A stretch of DNA of 64,000 nt, from positions 8,246,001 through 8,310,000 of the forward strand of contig NZ_JACHNE010000001.1 of the NCBI RefSeq assembly GCF_014205255.1, read 5' to 3'. Shown here piece after piece: positions 42,335 to 51,215 of this stretch. The DNA is from Streptomyces caelestis. Lineage in GTDB: Bacteria > Actinomycetota > Actinomycetes > Streptomycetales > Streptomycetaceae. A model generated the notes under the pieces. It saw only the letters and a list, made by a program, of their open reading frames with translations. It made no database searches and was not told the origin of the DNA. The first letter of the stretch is position 1. Each line of letters begins with the position of its first letter. The translations under genes were made by a program, and so were the position numbers.

Positions 42335-42529
42335 GAGGAGGCTCCTGTCGGGAACTGTGCTTCGGGGACCCGTCCATCGTCCGCGCCCGTGATCCGCCGG
42401 GCGTCCGTCCACATGCCCGTTTCCGGGGACGGCCGAAAGTGCGAGCGGGGGCCGGCCCGTCCCCCGGAAGTATGACGAGGCCCCTCCTCACGAAGGGGCC
42501 AGGACGTGACATACGACGTTCCCCGGACG

Positions 42530-42800
42530 CTACTCGTCGGAGAGCGTGAGGTCAGGAACCCGCCAGGCAGCGAGCACGAAGGCGACCAGGGACACCGCGG
42601 CGCCGGTGAGGAAGACGATGCGCATCGAGGTGACGTAGCCCTCCAGGAACGGCTGCCGCGCTCGGGTCGAGGGTGCGCAGGAAGGCGGAGTCCTCCAGAT
42701 TGACGCCGCCGCCGGGGCGCAGGACGCCCGTCGGGGCATGCGCGTTGTCGGGCTCGGCCAGAAGGTGGCGGTAGGCCGGGGCGTGGCGGGCCTCGGCCAG
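42530..42800 (-). pseudogene. C-terminal remnant of an MFS (drug efflux type) transporter
   Basis: The end of the frame carries the last TM helix of an EmrB/QacA-like transporter: FLEGYVTSMRIVFLTGAAVS, then LVAFVLAAWRVPDLTLSDE. Upstream, a second frame (VNLEDSAFLRTLDPSA) looks like the preceding extracytoplasmic loop, so a frameshift lies near 42660. Everything before is missing; the adjoining DNA belongs to a TetR fragment. Confidence 0.55.
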
Positions 42801-42834
42801 TCGCTCGGCGATGCTGCCGGCCGCCGTGCGGCTA

Positions 42835-43378
42835 CGAGGGCACCAGCGTGCGCGACATCGCGGGCGACGTGGGTGTGGACGCCGCCCTCGTCTACCGCTA
42901 CTTCGGCTCGAAAGAAGCGCTGTTCAACGACGTTTCGGGCACCGGCAAGATATTCGAGCCGCTGCTGGACGAGCCGGTCGAGGCGATCCCCGACTGGTTC
43001 TGCGCGCTGCTCATGGGGGCGCCGAATGAGGGGGACTTCCCACACCCGGTGCTCTCCGTGCTGCGGTCCTCCGGCCGGGACGAGGCGGTGGCGCGGCTGC
43101 GCGCGGACTTCACGGAGGTGTTCTCCAAGCGCCTGGCCGCCCGCTTCGACGGCCCCGACGCCGACCTGAGGGCGGAACTCCTCGCGGCCTGGATGCTCGG
43201 CACCAGCCTGATGCGCACGGAGATCCGCCCGCCCGCCCTGGTCTCGGCACCGGACGCCACGCTGGAGCGGTACCTGCGCGCGGGCATCGAGGTCCTGCTG
43301 GCTCCGGCGCCGGATGGCGACGACGGGGCGGCCGGGGCCGAGACCGGGGACGAGGACCGCGTGGCCGGCGACAACTGA
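42835..43378 (+). pseudogene. TetR-family regulator lacking its N-terminal helix
   Basis: The frame reads GYEGTSVRDIAGDVGVDAAL then VYRYFGSKEALFNDV, i.e. the second half of a TetR DNA-binding domain, and a complete ligand domain of about 130 residues. The first helix and the start codon are gone. A GTG at 42848 could give a 176-residue product without a full helix-turn-helix. It abuts the MFS remnant, so a deletion between the divergent regulator and transporter probably removed both 5' ends. Confidence 0.6.
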
Positions 43379-43772
43379 CGGCGCTGCAACGCTCCGACGG
43401 CCGACGCCGCTTGCGATCTGTCAGGCGGAGCGGCGGGTGACGAGGTTGATGTGACCGACCCCGACATCGATGAGCAGGGTGCCGGCCAGCGCCGGTGCCC
43501 CGAGGGAGTGCGGGAGTTCAGGGACACGGTCCCCGGGGTGGCGTCGAGTCGGAGGCCTGGACAGTCCCCTGTCCGCAGGCGTCCGCGAGTCAAGCGGGGC
43601 GCACCTGCGCGACGGGCTTCACCGCCGACGGGGCGAGCGACTGCGCCGCTCGACGGGTCGACGCGGTCGATCTGGGCGGCGCGGGCGACGCCTTCGTGGC
43701 CGGAGCATGACCCGACGCGCGGCGCGACTGACCCTTGACCTCAACCTCGGTTCAGGTACGACCCTCGGGTGT
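43379..43772. other. Gap with possible sugar-kinase (PfkB) remnant
   Basis: About 390 bp without a whole gene. In one plus-strand frame near 43665-43710 the sequence VDLGGAGDAFVAG resembles the PfkB kinase signature GAGDAF, followed at once by a stop. It may be a fragment of such a kinase. The last 40 bp hold the promoter of the next gene. Confidence 0.35.
43735..43765 (+). promoter_or_regulatory. Promoter with MerR-like dyad
   Basis: TTGACC (43735-43740) is overlapped by ACCTCAAC-CTCG-GTTCAGGT (43738-43757), an 8-bp dyad with one mismatch. A possible -10 GACCCT follows with a 19-bp spacer. A dyad in a long spacer is typical of MerR-controlled promoters. The start codon is at 43773, so the transcript is almost leaderless. 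Confidence 0.5.
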
Positions 43773-44177
43773 ATGGAGATCACAACCAGCGGAACCATTC
43801 TCTTCCGCAACACGATGCGCATCACCGACGGTCATCTCGACGGCTTCCGGGGCGCTGTCACTCAGGCGGTGGCCTTCACCCGAGAGCACGGCCCGCAGCT
43901 CATGGTGGAAGTCTTCATCGACGAAGAACGGATGCTGGCGCACAGCTTCCAGCTCTACCGCGACTCCGATGCCATTCGCACCCACTGGAGGCTGTCGGAC
44001 CCGTACATCCGCGACGTGATGGAGCACTGCACCGTGCAGCACTTCGAGGTGTTCGGCGAACCGGACCCCGACATCGTGGCGGCCCTGAAAACCCCCGACG
44101 GCGGCGGCTTTCCCTTCACCGTCTCGCCCCGTCTCGCCGGCTTCAACCGTCTTGCGACACCTGACCCGAGCGCTTAG
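43773..44177 (+). CDS. Conserved small protein, ABM-fold-like, function unknown
   Basis: The 134-residue protein has the alternating strand-helix pattern of dimeric alpha-beta barrel (antibiotic biosynthesis monooxygenase-like) proteins: ILFRNTMRITDGHLDGFRGA, VTQAVAFTREHGPQLMVEVF, then HSFQLYRDSDAIRTHWRLSD. The fold assignment is a judgement by eye. It has its own promoter with a MerR-like dyad and stands between remnants on both sides. No partner gene is visible. Confidence 0.65.
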   Translation: MEITTSGTILFRNTMRITDGHLDGFRGAVTQAVAFTREHGPQLMVEVFIDEERMLAHSFQLYRDSDAIRTHWRLSDPYIRDVMEHCTVQHFEVFGEPDPDIVAALKTPDGGGFPFTVSPRLAGFNRLATPDPSA

Positions 44178-44197
44178 CGAGGGCGGGGATTTGCGCA

Positions 44198-44694
44198 CTA
44201 CCCCACCCCGGCCGGTCCGGACTGCGGTGTGCCGTCGGCCGAAGTGACCGTGGCGGCGGTGGTGCGGCCGTCCGGGGTGATCCGCAGGACCGGGATCGCC
44301 TTGTCCTTGGCTGCGCCGTCGTTTCCGAGAGCGATCCAGCCGCTCGCGCCCGGCAGCGGACCCTCCTGCCGCAGCCGGGACAGCGTCCGGTGGACGTCGG
44401 ATCCGGCACCGCGGGGGTCACCCGGACCGCGCGGACCGCGGTGAGCAGGGCGTCGTGCATCATGACGGCCCTGCCGTCCTCCAGGTCGCTGCGCGCCGTG
44501 AAGGCCCCGCTCACCTTGCGGGCCGCCGCCACCACGCGCCTGAACCGGGCACGGAAGTGCGGTTCGTCCGCGTACTCCGGCCGGATCACCTTCAGCGCCA
44601 CACGCCGCCCCGCGGCACTGCGCGCGAGGTACACCACCCCCATCCCGCCGGCACCGAGGCGCCGTTCCACGGTGAACTCCCCGATCCGCCGCAC
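44198..44694 (-). pseudogene. Ser/Thr kinase - solute-binding fusion protein with central deletion
   Basis: From ATG 44694 the first ~65 residues are the N-lobe of a Hanks-type kinase with the Gly-loop LGAGGMGVVYLARS and the Lys of VALKVIRPEY. Instead of the catalytic loop, RSDLEDGRAVMMHDALLTAV follows, part of a periplasmic-binding-protein-like domain found at the C-terminus of some Streptomyces kinases. The frame then shifts: in another frame RTLSRLRQEGPLPGASGWIA continues to the stop at 44198. Most of the kinase, the membrane helix and part of the sensor are gone. The product would be inactive. Confidence 0.65.
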
Positions 44695-44798
44695 CGTGCC
44701 GACGTACCGGCGTCGGGAGTCCTCGGTTTCCGCCTTCCGGGCGTACGCCCTCCCTCATCACACCTGTGGGTGACACAGCGCGGGCACGGACGCGCGGG

Positions 44799-44837
44799 GC
44801 GAGGCGCCGATCCCGGGTTTCCGGATCGGCGCCTCGC
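44799..44837 (-). terminator. Terminator of the GH39-like gene
   Basis: GCGAGGCGCCGATCC (44799-44813) and GGATCGGCGCCTCGC (44823-44837) form a perfect 15-bp stem with a 9-nt loop, 11 bp after the stop of the minus-strand glycosidase gene. Confidence 0.85.
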
Positions 44838-44848
44838 GCTCACCAGGG

Positions 44849-47530
44849 CTACTTCGCCGCCAGCGGCGTGACGGCGACCCGGTCGATCACCGGCGCGTAC
44901 GGGGACCGCTGGTCGTACTGGTTGTACGTGTCGCCGTCGAAGTCCGGCAGCTCCTCCGCCGTGAAGGTGAGCCGGTTCGTGCCCTTCTCAAGGGTGACCG
45001 GGACGGTGAGGTCCCAGAAGTTGTTGAAGTGGAAGGTGGTCGGGAACAGCACCCGGCGCGCCGGTGCGCCGTTGACGGAGAGGTCGGCGTGACGGGCGAT
45101 CGGGTCGGGGTTGTAGTGGGTGGCCGGGGCCTGCTCGGCGTTGGAGTAGCGGATGGTCAGCGCGTGCCGCCCGGCCCGGGCGGCCACCACGTCGAGGGTG
45201 AGGGCGTTGGCCTTTCCGTCGCCGATGCCCGTGACGGCCTTGCCGTTCGTGGCGAAGGTGTAGGCGTCGGTGACCTTCGCCGCCCCGGTGAGCGTGCCGT
45301 TCTCGGCCTGGTGGACCGTGGGCACCAGGGTGCCCTTCGACGGGGTGACCCGCAGCCGGTCGAGGACCAGCTCGCGTGCAGTACCGGTGACGGTGATCTT
45401 GTTGATGCCGCCGGACAGGAACAGCCGGACCGTGTCCGTGCCCTTCTTCGCCCCGCCGGCCTTCGGCAGGTCGAGCTTCTCGCCGTTGAGCGCCAGGCTC
45501 GCGTGGCCGCCGCCCAAGTGGTCGACCGACACGGTCGATTCACCGTCGGTGGGGGAGTGGACCCAGAAGGTCGCCGACGCGCCCTTGGGCAGCGGAACCG
45601 CGCCCGGCCCCGAGGCACTGGCGTACGTGTAGCGCGGTGCGGTACCGGCGAGGGTGGCGTACTCGGCCTCGTGGATCGCCGGGGCGGTCACCTTCTCGTC
45701 GCGCAGGGCGAGGTCGATCTTGTCGATGATCGCGTCACCCTTGGTGACCCCGAGGTCGGGGTCCTGCGCGGCCAGGGTGATCCGGTGCTTGCCGGCCGTC
45801 AGCTTCACCGTGGTGTCGGTGTGGCCCCACACCACCCACTTGTAGCCGAGCGGCAGCCGCAGCTCCTGCGGGTCCTTGCCGTCGACGCGCAGGAAGACGT
45901 TGGTCGGGCCCTGTTCCTTCACCAGGCCGTACAGGTTGTAGGAGTTGGCGAAGACGCTCAGGTCGTACGTGCCGTCCTGCGGGACCTCGACGTCGAAGGC
46001 GAGGACCCCGTCGGAGCCGGTGCGCAGACCGCCCACGTTGTAGGCGCCCGACGTGGCGAACTTGCCGACGTCGGAGGGCGTGCCCTCGGGGCCGTTCCTG
46101 GAGTAGCCCTGGCCGGTGTAGGTGGCGCTCTCCGCCTCGTACGTCCTGCGCCAGCTGACGGAGGGTTCGGCCGGCTTCCCGCCGTTGCCACCCGGGGAGA
46201 GGATGACCTGGTAGGCGGACATCTCGTTCATGCCGGTCATCGGCAGCGTGACCGAGCCGTCCGACCCGACGGTCAGCTCCTGGTCCGCGAGCCGCAACGG
46301 CTGTGCCGAGTCGCCGACCTGACCGGTCCAGGGGATCTCCTGGACGGTGGCGCGCACGGTCTGGCCGAACAGCTTCGGGTCGACGTGCTCGAAGACGACC
46401 TCGGCGTCGCCGCTCTTGCCGCCGAACAGGGCCCGGGACTGCTTCTTGTCCTCGTCGAGGGTCGCCACGCCCTGGAGGGTGTACTGCTGGTTGGGGTGCG
46501 GGGCGGCCACCTTCACGGTGTGGCCCGACATCTGCCCGTAGGCGTTGAACAGCCACCACTGGCCGTTGCCCTTGTTGGCCTCCACGGCCGAGTCGTTGAG
46601 GTTGCCGTCGATGTTCCAGTACGCCAGATCGGCGTCGATCTTGGACTCCTCGATGGCGGAGACCCACTGGACGACCTGGCCGGGCACGGACAGGTGGTAG
46701 TTGTGCCCGTACTCGTTGACGTTGATCGGCAGCGGACCGACCCCGACGTCCTTCTCCATCTGCCGGTACTTCGCCACGTTCGTGCGGACCGCGGCGGGCG
46801 ACGACAGTTCGTGCCAGGTCATCACGTCCGGCACCACGTCGTTGGCCTTGGCGTACTGCAGGAAGCCCTTGACCTGGCTGTAGAGGACGCTGGTGTTGGG
46901 GCCGGCGATGCGGGCGTCCGGGTCGAGGCCCTTGATGAGGTGGTAGACCTCCTTCCAGGCCGCGAAGTAGTGCTGGGGATCCTTCAGCCAGGAGACTTTG
47001 TTGTAGCTCCACTCGCCGGTGCCGAACATGTTGCCTTCGGGCTCGTTGAAGGGCACGTAGACGACGTGGTCCTTGTACTCGCCCATGGTCAGGACCTGCT
47101 GGACCTGCTTCTTGATCTTCTCCTTGAAGTCCGCGAGCCGCGCCGGGCCGTCCGCGCCCGGCCACTGGTACGGGAAGCCGCGGTAGATGTCGGTCATGTA
47201 GATGTAGACGTCCTTGCCGCCCGAGTCCACGAACGGCGGCAGCATCTCCAGCGCGTCCGCTCCCGGGTGCTGCGGGCCGTCCTGCGCCTTCGTCGACACC
47301 GTGCGCAGGTGCATGCCCTCGATGAGGTTGCGGCTCGGCACGCCGTCGCCGTACACGCCGTACAGTGAGCCGGCGGCGCCGCCGTGGAAGGCGCCGGTGT
47401 CGGTGGCGAGGTCGATGACGAGCCGTTCCCGCTCCGCGGCACCGGCGGTTCCCGCTGAAGGGCCGGCCAGGAGGGTGGCGAGGGCGGCCGTAGCCGCAGC
47501 CGCGGCCACCGTCGTTCTTCTTCGTCGCAC
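44849..47530 (-). CDS. Secreted GH39-like glycoside hydrolase with C-terminal carbohydrate-binding modules
   Basis: The 893-residue protein starts at GTG 47530 (GGAGA upstream) with a signal peptide RRTTVAAAAATAALATLLAG. The catalytic domain (about residues 35-430) is a clan-A type TIM barrel: acid/base Glu in VPFNEPEGNMFG and nucleophile Glu in INVNEYGHNYHL, most like GH39. After a beta-sandwich come three CBM6/CBM35-like modules that open with YEAESATYTG, HEAEYATLAG and HQAENGTLTG. It acts on a polysaccharide outside the cell; the sugar is unknown. The LacI gene is divergent and GAACCGGTTC boxes lie in between, so the enzyme should be induced by its product through that regulator. Confidence 0.85.
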   Translation of the reverse strand: MRRRRTTVAAAAATAALATLLAGPSAGTAGAAERERLVIDLATDTGAFHGGAAGSLYGVYGDGVPSRNLIEGMHLRTVSTKAQDGPQHPGADALEMLPPFVDSGGKDVYIYMTDIYRGFPYQWPGADGPARLADFKEKIKKQVQQVLTMGEYKDHVVYVPFNEPEGNMFGTGEWSYNKVSWLKDPQHYFAAWKEVYHLIKGLDPDARIAGPNTSVLYSQVKGFLQYAKANDVVPDVMTWHELSSPAAVRTNVAKYRQMEKDVGVGPLPINVNEYGHNYHLSVPGQVVQWVSAIEESKIDADLAYWNIDGNLNDSAVEANKGNGQWWLFNAYGQMSGHTVKVAAPHPNQQYTLQGVATLDEDKKQSRALFGGKSGDAEVVFEHVDPKLFGQTVRATVQEIPWTGQVGDSAQPLRLADQELTVGSDGSVTLPMTGMNEMSAYQVILSPGGNGGKPAEPSVSWRRTYEAESATYTGQGYSRNGPEGTPSDVGKFATSGAYNVGGLRTGSDGVLAFDVEVPQDGTYDLSVFANSYNLYGLVKEQGPTNVFLRVDGKDPQELRLPLGYKWVVWGHTDTTVKLTAGKHRITLAAQDPDLGVTKGDAIIDKIDLALRDEKVTAPAIHEAEYATLAGTAPRYTYASASGPGAVPLPKGASATFWVHSPTDGESTVSVDHLGGGHASLALNGEKLDLPKAGGAKKGTDTVRLFLSGGINKITVTGTARELVLDRLRVTPSKGTLVPTVHQAENGTLTGAAKVTDAYTFATNGKAVTGIGDGKANALTLDVVAARAGRHALTIRYSNAEQAPATHYNPDPIARHADLSVNGAPARRVLFPTTFHFNNFWDLTVPVTLEKGTNRLTFTAEELPDFDGDTYNQYDQRSPYAPVIDRVAVTPLAAK

Positions 47531-47582
47531 TGAGGTCTCCGTGGTTTCCGTACTGCTCGGACGCTGAATCGGACACTGAAGA

Positions 47583-47813
47583 AGTCGAACCGGTTCGACT
47601 GGCCGCGGGGAAATGGGCTGCGACCCGTCCGTCATCCCTTGCGACACACAGAGGCGACCGCTCGTCGAACCGGTTCGCAGGAAGTTAGCACCGGCGAAAT
47701 TCCCCAGCAATACCCCTGACGCAGCCCAAGAAGTGCTGCGCGGGGTGTTGACAGCCGCCCGGGCAGTTCCTAGCTTCACTTCACGCGAACCGGTTCGACA
47801 GTCATCGGTTCGA
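47583..47813. promoter_or_regulatory. Cluster of LacI-family operators GAACCGGTTC
   Basis: Perfect palindromes lie at 47583-47598 (GTCGAACCGGTTCGAC), 47664-47677 (GTCGAACCGGTTCG) and 47786-47799 (CGAACCGGTTCGAC). A half site CGGTTCGAC follows at about 47805-47813. The central CG is typical of LacI-family operators. The first is close to the GH39-like gene, the last two flank the LacI promoter. Confidence 0.85.
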
Positions 47814-47835
47814 CAGCCCACGCAAGGAGTTCCCC

Positions 47836-48858
47836 GTGAACATCGGTGAGATCGCCCGGCGGGCCGGTGTCTCGCGGAGCACCGTGTCGTACGCGCTGAG
47901 CGGCAAGCGTCCGGTGTCGGACGAGACACGCCGGAAGATCCAGGACGTCATCGACGAGCTGGGCTACCGGCCCAACGCCAGCGCCCGCGCCTTGGCCAAC
48001 GGCCGGACCAGCACGATCGGCCTGGTCTTCCCGCCCGCCGGGAACCACTACACCGGCATGCAGCTGGACTTCATCGGCAGTGTCGTCGAGGCCGCCGCGG
48101 CCCACGACTACGACGTGCTGCTGTCCCCGAGCGGTGTGGACAGCGACCGCTCGTTCCAGCGGCTGCTGGGGGAGCGGCGGGTCGACGGCGCGATCCTGAT
48201 GGAGATCAGGCTGGAGGACGACCGGGTCGATCACCTGGCCGCGCTGGACTTCCCTTCCGTCGCCATCGGTCGCACCGCCCACCCGGAGGGCGGCTGGTGG
48301 GTCGGCCTGGACCACACCGCGCTGGCGGCGGCGTGCGTCCACCATCTCGCCGACCTCGGTCATCGCCGGGTCGCCTTCGTCAACCGGCCGGAGCAGCTCC
48401 TGCGGGCGGGATACGAGTCCGCCCACCGGGGACTGGACGGATTCACCAAGGCCGCGGCCGAACGCGGGCTGACGGTGCGGACGTACTGCTGCGGGGACGA
48501 TGCCGCGTCCGGCCAGGCGTGCCTGGAGCGGATCCTGCACGACGATCCGGCGACCACGGCCCTGGTCACGCTGAACGAGGCCGCCCTGGGCGGTCTCTAC
48601 CGAGGGCTCGCCCAGGCGGGCCGCCACGTGCCGCGTGACTTCTCCGTCACCGGAGTCGTGGCCGGCCGGTGGGCGGAGACGGTGACCCCGCAGCTCACCG
48701 CGGCGGACGTACCGGCCGAGGAGATGGGCCACCGCGCCGTCGACCTGCTCATCGAACGGCTCGACCATCCCGGCGCGCCGCCTCGGCACCACCTTCTCGC
48801 ACCGCCCATCTCCCTGCGGGCGAGCACCGGGCCCGCCGGTAGTACGCCCCCCGCCTGA
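47836..48858 (+). CDS. LacI-family transcriptional regulator
   Basis: The 340-residue regulator starts at GTG 47836 after AAGGAG. Its helix-turn-helix IGEIARRAGVSRSTVSYALS and hinge helix NASARALANGRTSTIGLVFP are standard. The periplasmic-binding-protein-like sensor domain (residues about 60-335) ends in PAEEMGHRAVDLLIERLDHP. It is divergent from the GH39-like gene and followed after 118 bp by a sugar ABC importer and a glycosidase on the same strand. It most likely represses both directions through the GAACCGGTTC sites. Effector: an oligosaccharide imported by this system. Confidence 0.95.
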   Translation: MNIGEIARRAGVSRSTVSYALSGKRPVSDETRRKIQDVIDELGYRPNASARALANGRTSTIGLVFPPAGNHYTGMQLDFIGSVVEAAAAHDYDVLLSPSGVDSDRSFQRLLGERRVDGAILMEIRLEDDRVDHLAALDFPSVAIGRTAHPEGGWWVGLDHTALAAACVHHLADLGHRRVAFVNRPEQLLRAGYESAHRGLDGFTKAAAERGLTVRTYCCGDDAASGQACLERILHDDPATTALVTLNEAALGGLYRGLAQAGRHVPRDFSVTGVVAGRWAETVTPQLTAADVPAEEMGHRAVDLLIERLDHPGAPPRHHLLAPPISLRASTGPAGSTPPA

Positions 48859-48976
48859 CCCTCGGACCTTCTCGGACTCTCCTCACTTCACCTGGCACCC
48901 CGTTGCCGTTCGGCGTGCCGCACACCCCTCGTCACCCCTCCCACGGCACCCGTATGCCAAGAACGAAGGACCCGCC

Positions 48977-50218
48977 ATGCACAGTCCCTCCAGACGGCTC
49001 CTCGCCACCGTGGCCCTGTCGACCGTCGTCGCCGTCGTCGGCACCGCCTGTTCCTCTGGCGCGGGCAGCACCGACGCCAAGGACGCCGACAGCGGCACCT
49101 ACACGATCTGGGACCCGTACCCGCAGTTCGCCAAGGGCTCGGCCTGGACGAAGCTGCTGGACAAGTGCGGCACCCAGGCCGGTGTGAAGATCCAGCGGAC
49201 CGGCTTCGACACCAGCGACCTGGCCAACAAGACGCTGCTCGCGGCCCAGCAGGGCAACTCCCCGGACGTCCTCATCGTCGACAACCCCGTCGTCTCGACT
49301 CTGGCCGAGGCGGGCGTGCTCACCACGACCGACGACAACAAGCTCGACACCTCCGACGTCGATCCCAACCTGCTCGCGGCCGGCCAGTCGGGCGGCAAGA
49401 CGTACGGCACCCCGATCGGAGCCAACACCCTCGCCCTCTACTACAACAAGGAAGTGCTGAAGGACGCCGGGGTGGACGTCTCCTCGGTCAAGGACTGGAA
49501 GTCGCTGACGGCGGCCCTGGCGAAGGTCAAGAAGGCCGGCAAGAAGGGCATCACGTTCTCCGCCATCGGCACCGAGGAGGGCAGTTTCCAGTTCCTGCCC
49601 TGGTTCTGGGGCGCGGGCGCCGAACTGACCGAACTCGACTCCGCCCAGGCCGTCTCCGCGCTGTCGCTGTGGCAGGACTGGCTGAAGCAGGGCTACGCGC
49701 CCAACTCGGTCATCAACAACACCCAGACGACGAGCTGGCAGGAGTTCGCCGGCGGCGACTACGCCTTCGCCGAGAACGGCACCTGGCAGCTCGCAGGCGC
49801 CGAGAAGGCCGGCTTCGAGTACGGCGTCCTGCCGATCCCGGGCTCCGAAGGGGGCAACGCCGCCGCCCCGACCGGCGGCGAGTTCGTCACCCTCCCGGTG
49901 CAGGACGACACCGGCCGCTACACCACCTCGCAGAAGCTGGCGACCTGCCTGACCAGCACCCAGAACCTGTACGACACCGACACCACCCTGTCCTATGTGG
50001 CCCCCACCAGCGAGGTCCAGAGCAAGCAGGTGGCGGCGAACCCCGCGCTGAAGCCCTGGGTCGGCGCGGTGAAATCGGCCAAGGGACGCACCAGCGGCGA
50101 CCTCGGGACCAAGTACCCCAAGATCTCGGAGCAGTTGTGGAAGGCGGTCCAGTCCGCTCTCAGCGGGGCCAAGTCGCCCAAGGACGCGCTGACGTCGGCG
50201 CAGGCCGCGGCCGAGTGA
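48977..50218 (+). CDS. Sugar ABC transporter substrate-binding lipoprotein
   Basis: The 413-residue protein is a family 1 (MalE-type) extracellular binding protein with a lipobox VVAVVGTACSSG. Conserved features are KTYGTPIGANTLALYYNKEV near the middle and GGDYAFAENGTWQLAGAEK. It begins the importer operon with the two permeases directly downstream. No ATPase gene is present; in Streptomyces the shared ATPase MsiK usually energises such importers. Substrate is unknown but should be released by the secreted GH39-like enzyme. Confidence 0.94.
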   Translation: MHSPSRRLLATVALSTVVAVVGTACSSGAGSTDAKDADSGTYTIWDPYPQFAKGSAWTKLLDKCGTQAGVKIQRTGFDTSDLANKTLLAAQQGNSPDVLIVDNPVVSTLAEAGVLTTTDDNKLDTSDVDPNLLAAGQSGGKTYGTPIGANTLALYYNKEVLKDAGVDVSSVKDWKSLTAALAKVKKAGKKGITFSAIGTEEGSFQFLPWFWGAGAELTELDSAQAVSALSLWQDWLKQGYAPNSVINNTQTTSWQEFAGGDYAFAENGTWQLAGAEKAGFEYGVLPIPGSEGGNAAAPTGGEFVTLPVQDDTGRYTTSQKLATCLTSTQNLYDTDTTLSYVAPTSEVQSKQVAANPALKPWVGAVKSAKGRTSGDLGTKYPKISEQLWKAVQSALSGAKSPKDALTSAQAAAE

Positions 50219-50219
50219 C

Positions 50220-51215
50220 ATGGGCCCGATGAAGCAGACGGCACATCCGCCGGACCACCGGCCCGCGCGCACCCCGACCGGGACGGCGGCGGCCGCCGCC
50301 CCCGCCCCGGCCCGTGCGGCGACACCACGCCGCCCGGCCTCCCAGCAATGGGCCGCCTGGGCCTTCCTCACCCCGGTGACCCTCTACCTCGTCCTCTTCT
50401 ACGCCTATCCGCTCTACCGCAACCTCGACCTGAGCCTGCGCGACTACACGGTCCGCTCCTTCGTCCAGGGCAACGCGCCCTTCACGGGCCTGGAGAACTA
50501 CGGGAAGATCCTCGACGACCCGACCTTCGCCCCGGCCCTGCTCCACACCGTGGTGTTCACCGCCGTGTGCCTGGTCTTCCAGTACGCCATCGGCCTGGCC
50601 CTGGCGGTCTTCTTCCACCAGCACTTCCGGCTCTCCGCGACCCTACGGGCCCTGTTCCTGGTGCCCTGGCTGCTCCCGCTGATCGTGTCGGCCTCCACCT
50701 GGTCGTGGATGCTCAACAGCGACTCCGGCATCGTCAACGCCCTGATGGGCACCGTCGGCGTCGACCCGGTGAACTGGCTGACCTCACCGTCCTGGTCGCT
50801 CACCTCGGTGATCATCGCCAACATCTGGATCGGCGTCCCCTTCAACCTGGTCGTGCTCCACAGCGGCCTCCAGTCCATCCCCGCCGGCCTGTACGAGGCC
50901 GCGGCGCTGGACGGGGCGAACGCCTGGCAGCGCTTCTGGCGTATCACCTTCCCGCTGCTGCGCCCGGTGTCCGCGATCACCCTGCTCCTGGGCCTGGTCT
51001 ACACGCTCAAGGTCTTCGACATCATCTGGATCATGACCAAGGGCGGTCCGGCGGACTCGTCCACGACCTTCGCCACCTGGTCCTACCAGCTCGGCTTCGG
51101 CAACCTCCTGCCCGCCTTCGGCCCCGGAGCGGCCGTCGGCAACCTGCTCGTCGTCGCCGCCCTGGTCTTCGGCCTCGTCTACATCCGGGTCCAGCGAAAG
51201 CAGGCGCTGTCATGA
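50220..51215 (+). CDS. Sugar ABC transporter permease (MalF type)
   Basis: The 331-residue membrane protein has six predicted helices and the EAA loop EAAALDGANAWQRFWRITFP that contacts the ATPase. It starts 1 bp after the binding-protein stop; ATG 50229 is an equally possible start. It overlaps the second permease by ATGA. The N-terminal 40 residues are proline- and alanine-rich and cytoplasmic. Confidence 0.95.
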   Translation: MGPMKQTAHPPDHRPARTPTGTAAAAAPAPARAATPRRPASQQWAAWAFLTPVTLYLVLFYAYPLYRNLDLSLRDYTVRSFVQGNAPFTGLENYGKILDDPTFAPALLHTVVFTAVCLVFQYAIGLALAVFFHQHFRLSATLRALFLVPWLLPLIVSASTWSWMLNSDSGIVNALMGTVGVDPVNWLTSPSWSLTSVIIANIWIGVPFNLVVLHSGLQSIPAGLYEAAALDGANAWQRFWRITFPLLRPVSAITLLLGLVYTLKVFDIIWIMTKGGPADSSTTFATWSYQLGFGNLLPAFGPGAAVGNLLVVAALVFGLVYIRVQRKQALS

